DNA from: JAIVJZ01 sp035645695
Lineage (GTDB): Bacteria; Acidobacteriota; Blastocatellia; Pyrinomonadales; Pyrinomonadaceae
NCBI GenBank assembly: GCA_035645695.1
Contig: DASQMC010000051.1
Coordinates: 1-64,000 of the forward strand
DNA length: 64,000 nucleotides
Direction: 5' to 3'
The stretch's first letter is position 1. Every line of letters starts with the position of its first letter. The notes under the pieces are model-generated. The model saw nothing but the letters and a program-made list of their open reading frames with translations, was not told the origin of the DNA and did no database searches. A program made the position numbers and the translations under genes. Shown piece after piece: positions 24,379 to 31,921 of this stretch.

Positions 24379-25889
24379 GCGAATAACTTTCCCGATCTGC
24401 GTATGAACTTCGCCTTCCACTGAAGGGTCTGCATCCGCCCCGTCACCTGTATGAACATGCGTCGGCGCAGGCTCGCGCCCGCGCCCGTCTGGTTGTCCCA
24501 GTACATTTTGGGAATCCATTTGAAGTTGAGGTTGTAAGCGAGGCGAAAGAGTCGCCAGTGCATCGGGGTCATGTCCTGAATGGTGAACTGCCGACCCGCG
24601 CCGGGGATCACCGGAGAATAAAAGATCGGGAAGATCACCAAACGCTCGTCGTACAAATTCTCTATCCAGCGGACGGTCTTCTCGACGTGCTCCGGCGTCT
24701 CACCCGGCAATCCCAGGATGAGGCTGACGAGCGGGAAGTAACCGGCGCGGATCAGCCTGCGCACTTCGGAGTCGCACAGCTCGCCCCACTCTTCGGGCTT
24801 GTAGGGGCGAATCTTCCCGCCCTTCTGGTTCATGTCCAGCAACTCGCCGCTCGCCGTCTCCACGCCCAGATTGACCCAGAGATAATCGTGCCGCTGCCCC
24901 TGAACCAACAAATCGTGAACTTCGCGCAGATCGTCGTCCGAATAGCGCGCGACGGAGATGACGTTGGCGTGATCGATCTGGATGAGCTTCAAACGCTCGT
25001 TCTCGCGCAGCCGCCGGAGCAGTGCTTTCAACGCCGTCGGATTAACCGCCTCGCCGTGGCCGCCGCCGTAGCGGAAGAAGTCTTCGCTGAGCGCGCAGAT
25101 CGAAGTGACGCCGCGCTCGACGTTGCGCTCGACATCCGAAGCGACCGTATCGAGGGGCAAGTGGATCATCCGCTCGGTCGCGATGGTGCAGAACTCGCAA
25201 CCCTTGCCGCAGCCGCGACTGAGTTCGACCACCCCCATCGAAGTCGGGGCGTGGATGGACGGTATCTCGTGCGCGTGCGCGCTCCGAGCGTGCAGAATCG
25301 GCGGCAACTCCCCGCCGTCCGCAAGTGTGTGGAACCAGCCCGCCACCTGTGTCTCGGCGTAGCCTTCGACAACCGTATCTATCCCCAACTCCCGCCGCGC
25401 CTCTTCGTCCTGCGCGAGTTGCCACGCTCCCGCGCCCCCGGCCACCACTCTGAACGAATGCGCGCCCCTCTTCTCCTTGAGGCTGCGGAGCATGCGCTTG
25501 TACCAGGTGTGCGTGTAGAGCGTCCCGCCGGCCATGTCCGACATGGTGCTGTTGGACATGCCGCGACCCAGAGGATCGGAGGAGGAGACGGCCACGAGCT
25601 TCGTCTTCGAGCCGACGCAGGCGTCGAGATTTTCGGGCGAGCAAAGGATGACATCTTCGCGTCGGAAGCCGTCGTTGAGCAGGGCGGCCTCGATCCGCCG
25701 CAGGCCGAGGGGAGCTTTCAGCGCGGCCAGCCCGTCGGACTGCACGCGCGGGGCGATCATCGTGCGCATGATGGCTTCCGGCACGGAGGTCGTCTGGATC
25801 GTGCCCATCATCCCGTCGAAGAGCACGGGGTAATCGGCCATCAGAGTCCGATCCGCCGTCAGCACAACTGGATACCCGCCAGTCTTCAA
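24375..25889 (-). CDS. radical SAM enzyme (B12-binding-type layout)
   Basis: The protein has 504 residues. An N-terminal about 200-residue Rossmann-like region, as in B12-binding radical SAM proteins, lacks a DxHxxG cobalamin-His motif. The radical SAM core has the cluster ligands Cys227, Cys231 and Cys234 (SRGCGKGCEFCT). GVETASGELLDMNQKGG and LILGLPGETPEHV are typical of the family's later strands. The start is TTG, supported by AAGGAG six to seven bases upstream. In hopanoid pathways, related enzymes add methyl or ribose-derived groups to cyclised isoprenoids. Here the gene abuts a terpene cyclase, so modification of that product is a reasonable inference. The exact reaction is unknown. Confidence 0.88.
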   Translation of the reverse strand: MKTGGYPVVLTADRTLMADYPVLFDGMMGTIQTTSVPEAIMRTMIAPRVQSDGLAALKAPLGLRRIEAALLNDGFRREDVILCSPENLDACVGSKTKLVAVSSSDPLGRGMSNSTMSDMAGGTLYTHTWYKRMLRSLKEKRGAHSFRVVAGGAGAWQLAQDEEARRELGIDTVVEGYAETQVAGWFHTLADGGELPPILHARSAHAHEIPSIHAPTSMGVVELSRGCGKGCEFCTIATERMIHLPLDTVASDVERNVERGVTSICALSEDFFRYGGGHGEAVNPTALKALLRRLRENERLKLIQIDHANVISVARYSDDDLREVHDLLVQGQRHDYLWVNLGVETASGELLDMNQKGGKIRPYKPEEWGELCDSEVRRLIRAGYFPLVSLILGLPGETPEHVEKTVRWIENLYDERLVIFPIFYSPVIPGAGRQFTIQDMTPMHWRLFRLAYNLNFKWIPKMYWDNQTGAGASLRRRMFIQVTGRMQTLQWKAKFIRRSGKLFA

Positions 25890-25979
25890 GCACTACTCCT
25901 TATCAGGTGAATCCGGCAACCGAAGAGAGACGCGCGGTGGCAGCCCCTTCGAGTCGCCGTGCGCGCGGAAGGATCGGCC

Positions 25980-26993
25980 TCAGAGCGCGAGGCCGTCCAA
26001 CTCGTCCATCAATTTGTCGAGGTCGTCTTTCTCCGCGACGACTTTGCCGCCCTGTCGCTTCGGGATGCCGACCGCGAGACCGACGGCGTCGCGCCCGTCT
26101 CTAACCAATTCCGCATCGCGCTCAAGCGCGGCCATTTCGATGGCGGTCGGCGCGCCGAACAGTTTGGAGAGATCGATCTTCATACCGCCCGGCCCTTCTC
26201 CGGGCGCGCCCGCGATGGCGGGCGTCTTGTGTTCGGGGAAGATGATGGCGTTCTCCGGGCAGACCCGGCTGCACGCCGGGCAGCCGCGCTTGCAACTGTC
26301 CTGATTCTCGACGAGGATCATCTCCTTCCCATCCAACCCGTAAACGCCGAAGAGGCAGAAGTCGATGCACTCCATGCAATTGGTGCAGCGCGCGTAGTCG
26401 ATCACGGGATACCAGCGGCGGTCGCTCGCCTCTCCGAGGACAGTCAACGCGCCGTTCTGCCTCGCCGTCAGCAATTCGAGCGGCTGCGGTGATTTGTCGC
26501 CGCCGCTGCTCCCGATGGTCAAAGGAACGAGCTTGACGGCGGCTTCGGCGGCCAGCCGCTTGATCTCGTTCACATACACCCGTGGGTCTTCATACGCGCG
26601 CAGGTCGAGACAGAAGATGGAGCGATCCGGCACATCGGCCGCGCCGACGCCGCGAGGCTCCGCTTCCGGCATGTCGGGCTCGTCTTCGTCATCCTGCGCG
26701 CCCATGCTCTTGAGCGCGCTCGTGCCCGCTTTGCCTTTCACGCCGTTGCGGTCGAGCAGCCAGTGTGCCGCACGCGGATACAACCAGGAGAGCAGGATCA
26801 AGTGCCCCTGCACGGAACTGAGATACAGCAGCCCCGTATCTTCCGGGTAGAGATCATAGACGTGGGGCACGACCGCGAAATCAATCCCCGGCTCCAACAG
26901 CAGAGCCGTCGCGATCTCTTCTTCCAGATTTCGTTTGGCGGGGTCTTTGCTGCGTGTTTGCGATAAGACGACGGTGATGGGTTTGAGTGCCAT
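25980..26993 (-). CDS. ferredoxin-like protein with two [4Fe-4S] clusters
   Basis: The protein has 337 residues. Residues 1-190 form an unassigned domain with an acidic stretch (DDEDEPDMPEAEP). Residues 203-245 bind two clusters: Cys203, 206, 209 and 213 (CTNCMECIDFC), and Cys234, 238, 241 and 245 (CKRGCPACSRVCP). It probably passes electrons to the adjacent radical SAM enzyme or to a reductase step. The ATG at 26993 is preferred; a 26-residue upstream extension is rich in Arg/Lys and unrelated. It is 74 bases downstream of the H-protein-like gene and 90 bases upstream of the radical SAM gene. I do not recognise the N-terminal domain. Confidence 0.83.
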   Translation of the reverse strand: MALKPITVVLSQTRSKDPAKRNLEEEIATALLLEPGIDFAVVPHVYDLYPEDTGLLYLSSVQGHLILLSWLYPRAAHWLLDRNGVKGKAGTSALKSMGAQDDEDEPDMPEAEPRGVGAADVPDRSIFCLDLRAYEDPRVYVNEIKRLAAEAAVKLVPLTIGSSGGDKSPQPLELLTARQNGALTVLGEASDRRWYPVIDYARCTNCMECIDFCLFGVYGLDGKEMILVENQDSCKRGCPACSRVCPENAIIFPEHKTPAIAGAPGEGPGGMKIDLSKLFGAPTAIEMAALERDAELVRDGRDAVGLAVGIPKRQGGKVVAEKDDLDKLMDELDGLAL

Positions 26994-27067
26994 GAAAGTA
27001 CATCCGCGCTTTCTGATTTTGTTGAAGGGTTTGTCGCGCTCCGCTCTGCCCGGCATGAAGAACGGAC

Positions 27068-27523
27068 TCAATCGTTCATCTGCCCCTTGATGTGTCGCTC
27101 GGCGTCAGTCCACGTGCCGGCGAGGTACGTTAAGTAATCCTCTGCCGCCATCAATTCCACGCTGCCCAGCGCGAACTCGAAGAGCCAGCCTGTCCCGTAA
27201 GTATCGACGTTGATGGGCGTCGGGTCTCGCAGCAGGTCGCCGTTGAAGCGCAGGAGCGTTCCGCTCGCCGGGGCATAAATATCGGAGACGGCTTTAGAAC
27301 TCTCGATCTCGCCTAGCTCCTGCTTGACCCGAACCACAACGCCCGGCTCGACGCTCCAGGCCAGAAAGTAAACGTCCTGGAGCAAACGCACGGCGTAGGC
27401 GGAGAGTCCCACCCGGTAAGCCTCTCCGGCTTTTTGCAGCCACATGTGGTTTCGCGCATACGACCGATCAGTAGGAATTCGAGCCTCGTATTTCCCCATC
27501 GAGAAAATGAGGTGGTCAGACAT
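27068..27523 (-). CDS. glycine-cleavage H-protein-like lipoyl carrier
   Basis: The protein has 151 residues with the lipoyl/H-protein fold. It shows NHMWLQKAGEAYRVGLSAYA, then the lipoyl-lysine site ESSKAVS (Lys77), DIYAPASGTL, and INVDTYGTGWLFEF. It should carry a lipoyl arm through covalent attachment at Lys77. No P, T or L proteins of glycine cleavage are nearby. It leads an operon of Fe-S, radical SAM and isoprenoid enzymes. H-like lipoyl proteins recruited to other chemistry are known in sulfur-oxidising bacteria (LbpA), so a non-glycine role is plausible but inferred. The ATG is in family-typical position. Confidence 0.85.
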   Translation of the reverse strand: MSDHLIFSMGKYEARIPTDRSYARNHMWLQKAGEAYRVGLSAYAVRLLQDVYFLAWSVEPGVVVRVKQELGEIESSKAVSDIYAPASGTLLRFNGDLLRDPTPINVDTYGTGWLFEFALGSVELMAAEDYLTYLAGTWTDAERHIKGQMND

Positions 27524-28006
27524 TGATGATCAATCCCCGGAGAACTTTTGTAAGCGCGCCGACGCATCCGGGCGCTTATGTCCAAATGAAGAAAATTGCG
27601 AAGCCCCTGAACCCGCTCATTATAACGACGCGGCATCGAAAGAGAAGACTCGGCCGCCTCATCCAAGTCCGGCGCCTGAGGCTGAGACGCTGATTAGGTG
27701 CGAAACCGCCCGCCACTGATCGAACAAGTTTCACAAGTTGCGTTGACCGCTCCGTCGCTTTGACAACAGTTCAGGCGCTTGGCCGGAGCCGGGAGCGGAA
27801 CACGCCGGAAACGCAACTTAGTAAACGGAAACGGAAGGATAAAAGTTTTGTGTCGAATGAAGGCGGAGCGGCTTTTCTCTCATCCGAAAATTCGTAAGGC
27901 GCGGGGTTCAACCGCGGAGGGCGCAAAGCAGAGACGCCGGGAGCGCAGAGAAAACTTTGCGTCTTCATCTTTTCGCGCTCCCGGCGGTTGAGTTTCTTCC
28001 GTCCTG
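27524..28006. other. intergenic region with a palindromic repeat at 27908-27990
   Basis: No gene is visible in these 483 bases. A stem of 11 perfect bases (27936-27946 with 27975-27985, GCCGGGAGCGC) sits inside looser arms of the CAACCGC/GCGGTTG type, just after the peroxiredoxin stop. It may serve as its terminator. The words ACCGCGGAG and CAGAGA tie it to the other palindromic elements in the window. Confidence 0.6.
27619..27647 (-). promoter_or_regulatory. possible promoter for the isoprenoid operon
   Basis: On the minus strand a perfect TATAAT lies at 27619-27624, about 100 bases before the H-protein-like ATG, in otherwise GC-rich DNA. The matching -35 at 17-base spacing (CTTCTC) is poor, so confidence is modest. 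Confidence 0.35.
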
Positions 28007-28624
28007 CTAGCCCTTCTTCTTCGTGAAGATGCTGCACGCTTCGATTGCGCCCGAAGGGTCTATCGCCGAGTTGCCCTGTTCGATGTGGCGGATGATGCCT
28101 TCCTTGTCGAGGACGAAAGTGGCGCGCGTGCCGAAGCCGCGTTCCTCGTTGAAGACGCCGTAGTCTTTAACGACCGTCCGCTTGAAATCGCTCAGGAGCG
28201 GGAACGAGACCTTGATGTCTTCGGCGAAGCGCGCGTTAGCCGGTACGCTGTCCACGCTGATGCCCAGAACCTGTGTTTCGGTGGCGTCGAATTTGGCAAT
28301 ATCAGCCTGATATGCCTGTAGTTCCTTCGTTCAACCACCGGTGAAGGCCAGCACGTAGAAGGCCAGCACGACGTTCTTCTTGCCTTTGAAATCAGACAAA
28401 TTGACGCGCTCGCCCTTCGTGTTCGAGAGCGTGAAGTCGGGCGCGGCATCGCCCACCTTGAGGTGCGTCTTCGGGGCGGCGGGCGGCGCGGTCGCCTGCG
28501 CCTTCTCTCCGGCGGGCGCGGGCGGCGCGCCCTGCCCGGCCTTCTGCTGCTGTGGCTGCTGCTGCGCGCAGGCCGTCACGGACAAGGCGGCGAGCATCGC
28601 AAAACTCAAAAATTTTCGGGTCAT
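28007..28624 (-). CDS. peroxiredoxin selenoprotein (in-frame TGA = Sec at the peroxidatic position)
   Basis: Read through one TGA (28331-28333), this is a 205-residue peroxiredoxin of the AhpC/TSA family that would reduce peroxides. Residues 1-19 are a lipoprotein-like leader (FAMLAALSVTAC) followed by a Gln/Ala/Pro linker. The thioredoxin fold starts at HLKVGDAAPDFTLSN. The active site reads LAFTGG-(TGA)-TKEL, so the stop stands exactly where family members have the peroxidatic Cys (FTPGCTKE). The frame continues without interruption to VLGIS, FPLLSDF, FGTRATFVLDKEG and KKKG. A SECIS-like hairpin follows the TGA. GAGGAGAT precedes the ATG. Selenocysteine is the best reading; a point nonsense mutation is the alternative. 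Confidence 0.85.
28295..28316 (-). promoter_or_regulatory. SECIS-like hairpin downstream of the in-frame TGA
   Basis: Starting 18 bases after the T of the TGA, the mRNA can form an 8-pair stem (GGCA-UAUC with GAUAUUGCC, one bulged U) closed by the loop AGGCU. Bacterial SECIS elements place a small loop with conserved G residues about 16-37 bases after the UGA; the E. coli fdhF loop is AGGUCU. The local AT-rich codon choice here departs from the gene's GC-rich norm, as expected if RNA structure constrains it. Confidence 0.7.
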
Positions 28625-28681
28625 CAAACTTATCTCCTCGGAATTCAGGTGACACGGACGGGGAAACTCAACTCGAAGCGT

Positions 28682-28710
28682 ATTAGACAGGATCGACGAC
28701 GGGTTGGCAA
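28682..28710 (-). promoter_or_regulatory. probable promoter of the peroxiredoxin gene
   Basis: TTGCCA (28705-28710) and TCTAAT (28682-28687) are separated by 17 bases on the minus strand, giving an untranslated leader of about 50 bases before the ATG at 28624. Confidence 0.45.
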
Positions 28711-28776
28711 CATGCGCGGCGGGCGGCGGGACATAGATCATTTATAGCCGTTTGCAATCGCATGAGATTTAGGTTT

Positions 28777-28874
28777 TCTCTGTGCCCCCTCCGTGTTCTC
28801 TGTGTCTCTGTGGTGAGTGCCTGCTCATAAGCATTCACCACAGAGACACAGAGAACACAGAGGGGGCACAGAGA
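28777..28874. repeat. 98-bp palindromic element (44-bp arms)
   Basis: Two 44-base arms (28777-28820 and 28831-28874) are complementary with two mismatches and enclose a 10-base loop. The arms carry CACCACAGAGACACAGAGAACACAG-type words. The element lies in the 320-base spacer between the peroxiredoxin and S41 peptidase genes, which otherwise holds only the peroxiredoxin promoter. It is the best preserved member of a dispersed family in this window. Confidence 0.9.
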
Positions 28875-28944
28875 CTTTCATCGAATTGCAATTCGCAATA
28901 GGAGTGAGTAACGCGCGCGTTAGCATGCGCGCCGCGACTCTCCC

Positions 28945-30267
28945 TTAGTTCTTTGAACTATCTTTCTTCAACTCGTCAACCTCTTTCTGCAATCCTTCGA
29001 TGAGACTCCTGAGGTCGGTCGCGGCGCTGGCGTCCTGTTTGTTCGCGGCGAGTTTTTTGAGCGCGGCGAGTTGCGCCACCTTGAGCGCGTGCGGGGCGGG
29101 TACTTTGATGTCCGGCTCGACGCCCGTCCCTTCCCAGTTGGTCTTCGTCACCGGGCTGATGTAGCGCGCGAAGGGAACCATCACGAAGAAGTGGTCGCCG
29201 AGTCGCCGCCCCATGACCGGGTGCGCGCCGCCGCCCGTCGTCTCGCCGACGATGGTCGCGCGCTTCAGGTTTTTGAGCGTGTAGCTGATGTCTTCGGCGG
29301 CGGAGAACGTGAAGTTGCTCGTCAGGATGTAAACGTCTTTCCGCCCATAACGGCGGCCGGGCACGTCGGCAAGCGACCATGATTCGTCCGTGCTGCCGGT
29401 GAGGCGGTCGTAGGCGTTGCTGAGATGGACGGACTTGTCGAAAAAGTAACTCATCAACAGCGTGATCGTGTTGCGCGCCCCGCCCCGGCAACGGCGCAGG
29501 TCGATGATGAGCGCGTCGGTGTCGGCCAGGCGGTTCATCGCCTCGGAGACTTTCGCGTTGGCCTCGTCCGAAGGATGGAACATGCTGAAATCCAGAAGCC
29601 CGACATTGCCGCCGAGCGTCTCGACTTTCTCCAGCCCCAAATTTCCCGCCGTCTCGCCCGCACTAGTGCCGCCGCCCGCGCGCCGCAGGACGGGCGCGCC
29701 GCCTGCGGGACTCGCGGGAACGGCCGCCCCGCCCGGCTCGCGCACGATGCGACGCCCGCCCGCGCCTTCCGGCGGGCTACTGCCGCCTTCCGGTGCGCGG
29801 CGCACGATGCGCACGCTGCCCGGCATGTCGCCGTCGCCAGGCTTCGCGGCGCGATAATTCACACGCAAATGTTTGTCGCGGCTGACGGCCTGCAAGTGTT
29901 CCGTGAGCGTCTGCGCCAGTTGCCGCGCGCTCGTGATGCCTTCATATTCCTTCTTCGCCGCGCGCTCGCGGATGGCCTGCTCCATGCGCGCCGCGACTTC
30001 GGGATAGACGTAAGCATCCCGCAAATGTTGCAGCGTGCCTTCGATGACCTGCGCGCGCGTCGCGGCGTCGATGGTCATGTCGGGTTGTTCCGCCATGCGC
30101 GGCTGTGGCTGCTGCTGCGCCGCGTTGTAACTAGCGAGCGCGACGACGAAGCAGACCGCCGGGAGCAGCAGACCCGCGACGCGCGCGGGGCGTGCGCTCG
30201 TGTGTCGATCTTTCAAATGGACGATCCGTTGTTTCAAGTGCCGGAGGCGTGAGAGTGTCGGACGCAT
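28945..30267 (-). CDS. S41-family (tail-specific-type) serine peptidase
   Basis: The protein has 440 residues. It has a basic N-terminus, a transmembrane or signal helix at about 30-50 (VAGLLLPAVCFVVALASY), an N-terminal helical domain, a disordered Gly/Pro/Arg insert at about 145-210, then the peptidase core. Core motifs are LIIDLRRCRGG and the nucleophile region LTSNFTFSAAEDISY with Ser in FSAAE, followed by IVGETTGGGAHP. There is no clear PDZ domain, resembling the interphotoreceptor-retinoid-binding-like S41 branch. AAGGAAG precedes the ATG at 30267; an upstream ATG adds 14 unconserved residues. Location is probably periplasmic; substrate unknown. Confidence 0.92.
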   Translation of the reverse strand: MRPTLSRLRHLKQRIVHLKDRHTSARPARVAGLLLPAVCFVVALASYNAAQQQPQPRMAEQPDMTIDAATRAQVIEGTLQHLRDAYVYPEVAARMEQAIRERAAKKEYEGITSARQLAQTLTEHLQAVSRDKHLRVNYRAAKPGDGDMPGSVRIVRRAPEGGSSPPEGAGGRRIVREPGGAAVPASPAGGAPVLRRAGGGTSAGETAGNLGLEKVETLGGNVGLLDFSMFHPSDEANAKVSEAMNRLADTDALIIDLRRCRGGARNTITLLMSYFFDKSVHLSNAYDRLTGSTDESWSLADVPGRRYGRKDVYILTSNFTFSAAEDISYTLKNLKRATIVGETTGGGAHPVMGRRLGDHFFVMVPFARYISPVTKTNWEGTGVEPDIKVPAPHALKVAQLAALKKLAANKQDASAATDLRSLIEGLQKEVDELKKDSSKN

Positions 30268-30372
30268 TTTGTATCTTCCTTTCAAACTTTCGAGATCGGA
30301 GACGTTCAACCTACACGCTGATATTATTCGACAGCGGCGCGCGAATGGTTAAGCCGACGAAAAGTGTTTGTA

Positions 30373-30387
30373 AAGAATGTAAAATCT
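30373..30387 (+). repeat. 15-bp direct repeat, left copy at island edge
   Basis: AAGAATGTAAAATCT occurs here and again at 36913-36927 in the same orientation, bracketing the AT-richer region with the integrase remnant. The extended string includes GTAAA-N4-GTAAA, so a regulator-binding site is an alternative to an attachment-like repeat. Confidence 0.5.
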
Positions 30388-30423
30388 TCGCGGTTTTGCG
30401 TCAGTGAGGCGACCGTGCGGCTC

Positions 30424-30669
30424 TCACGCGGCGGCTTCTTTCATTGTGGTGTTCGTTGCGTGCGTGTAACGCATCGCCGTCGGAATATACGACCAGCCGA
30501 AAATGTAAGCCAATGTGAACGGGTCAACGCCCCTGTCAGCCATTCTCGACGCAGCCGTGTGTCGCAAGTCGTGGAAACGGAAATTACTCAGCCCCACTTC
30601 CCCCGCCGCCCGCTCGAATTGCCGCCCCACATCTATCACGCGCCCTCTCGTTTTCGGAGACGGTAAGAC
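30424..30669 (-). pseudogene. tyrosine recombinase (phage integrase) C-terminal remnant
   Basis: About 80 residues of the C-terminal catalytic domain survive: VLPSPKTRGR just after an in-frame stop, then RFHDLRHTAASRMADRGVDP with the HxxR motif, and a final GWSYIPTAMRYTHATN containing the nucleophile Tyr. The core and N-terminal domains are missing. Upstream, a stop codon and the last codons of a glycosyltransferase gene in another frame take over. This is a relic of an integrase, marking an old insertion at the edge of the adjacent low-GC segment. Confidence 0.82.
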
Positions 30670-31921
30670 CTACTCGCTCGTCTTCGGCAGACTTTTCAGC
30701 AAACTTGTGATTTAGCTCTCGCTCAATAGTATCGCTCATTTGTTCAAGCCGATCTTTCCAACCACTTAAAGCAGCCACTTTACGCCGATGAACGATGTGG
30801 GCTTCTTTCGTCGAATGAAGCGCTTTTTCAATTGAAGAGAGAAATTCTGCCGGGCGGTTGGGAGTGGTAATGATTACATTGTGTTTGTCATTAAAGGCGA
30901 TGACCTCCCGCAGATCGGTTGAGACGACGGGCTTACCCATCGCCAGGTACTCGTTGATCTTGGTCGGGATCACGGTCATCGTATATTCGTTAGATACGTA
31001 AGGCACAATGCCGACATCGAAGCCGCGAATGTAGCGCGGCAAGTCTTCGTGCGCTTTGGCTCCGAGCAAGTGTACGTTCGACATTCGCGCCAGATAGTTT
31101 GGAGGAACCTGGAGCGGGCCAATCAATACCCATGACCAATCAGGTCTGGCCTTCGCCATGGCGATCAACAGCCCGGCGTCAAAGTGCTTGTGAACGCCGC
31201 CGACATAACCGATGACCGGGCGCGGGAGCCTCGACATAAAGTCCGGATCGATGTTTTCCGCGAAGTGGTTCCGTGAATGATTATTCAACAATCGAACGTC
31301 ATCGGGAGAGAATAAATCCAGATTAACTCCGAAGGGAAAGATTCCCACTTCATGTCTGCTCTCCGGCCAACGCTCGGCCAACGCCTGACACTGGGCGAAG
31401 ACGACATCGCTCATCTCGATGACGGTCAGCTCGCTGTCAAGTATCGCCCCGGCGTGGGGCGTCAGTCCCGTAAAATCCGCGATGCAGTAATAGACGACCA
31501 CGCTTTCCGGTTTTCGCAGAACCTTGATGAGCGAGACGACCGTGTCGGTCGGTAGATACGTCCAAATAATCTCCGATTTGAAGTTTAGCTTTTTAACGGT
31601 GCGAGAGATTAATTTCAGCAGCACCCGGCGGTTTACCAACTGCCGAGCCTTCGATCCGAAGGGGGGTAGCATGAGCGGCGAGTAAACGAACAGATTTGTT
31701 GAAACCTCGCGTATGCCGTTGGGCAGAGCTTGCGCCCAATTGGAAACTCTTGAAAAGACTCGACGGGCATCGTTCAACCCGGGAGATCGTACTCCCAGGT
31801 TCTCAATATAGAGGATGCGATTTCCGGCGCTCGCAAATCGTTTGGCTATCTCTTGATGGCCTTGCCAGTTGAAATCCCACTCGATGCTTGAAATGATAAC
31901 GATGTCGCATCCGCTTAGCAT
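30584..31921 (-). CDS. glycosyltransferase, GT1/GT4-like (GT-B fold)
   Basis: The protein has 445 residues. Its N-terminus reads CDIVIISSIEWDFNWQGHQEIAKRF, with a central acceptor domain and a C-terminal donor-binding half: RPVIGYVGGVHKHFD, VHLLGAKAHEDLPRYIRGFDVGIVPY, and EYLAMGKPVVSTDLREV (the family's E-x7-E region). It transfers a sugar from a nucleotide donor; the acceptor is unknown. The ATG overlaps the preceding GT2 gene by 7 bases. The last about 30 residues (from ENERARDRCG, Gly-rich) are encoded within the integrase remnant in a shifted frame, so the original C-terminus was probably lost or extended by the insertion. Confidence 0.88.
   Translation of the reverse strand: MLSGCDIVIISSIEWDFNWQGHQEIAKRFASAGNRILYIENLGVRSPGLNDARRVFSRVSNWAQALPNGIREVSTNLFVYSPLMLPPFGSKARQLVNRRVLLKLISRTVKKLNFKSEIIWTYLPTDTVVSLIKVLRKPESVVVYYCIADFTGLTPHAGAILDSELTVIEMSDVVFAQCQALAERWPESRHEVGIFPFGVNLDLFSPDDVRLLNNHSRNHFAENIDPDFMSRLPRPVIGYVGGVHKHFDAGLLIAMAKARPDWSWVLIGPLQVPPNYLARMSNVHLLGAKAHEDLPRYIRGFDVGIVPYVSNEYTMTVIPTKINEYLAMGKPVVSTDLREVIAFNDKHNVIITTPNRPAEFLSSIEKALHSTKEAHIVHRRKVAALSGWKDRLEQMSDTIERELNHKFAEKSAEDERVGLTVSENERARDRCGAAIRAGGGGSGAE

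Noticed and set aside
24558..25910. 450-codon plus-strand frame opposite the radical SAM gene
   Set aside because: The radical SAM CxxxCxxC and its TTG start with AAGGAG are on the minus strand. The plus frame is a shadow.
19514..27523. Hopanoid biosynthesis operon (hpn)
   Set aside because: The SHC-like gene fits, but no hpnC/D/E squalene-synthesis genes or other hpn markers are present, and the flanking lipoyl/Fe-S genes are not part of the known cluster.
28007..28333. Reading the peroxiredoxin as a pseudogene split by a nonsense codon
   Set aside because: The stop is exactly at the catalytic Cys codon, the downstream frame is intact, and a SECIS-like hairpin follows. Selenocysteine explains all three better.
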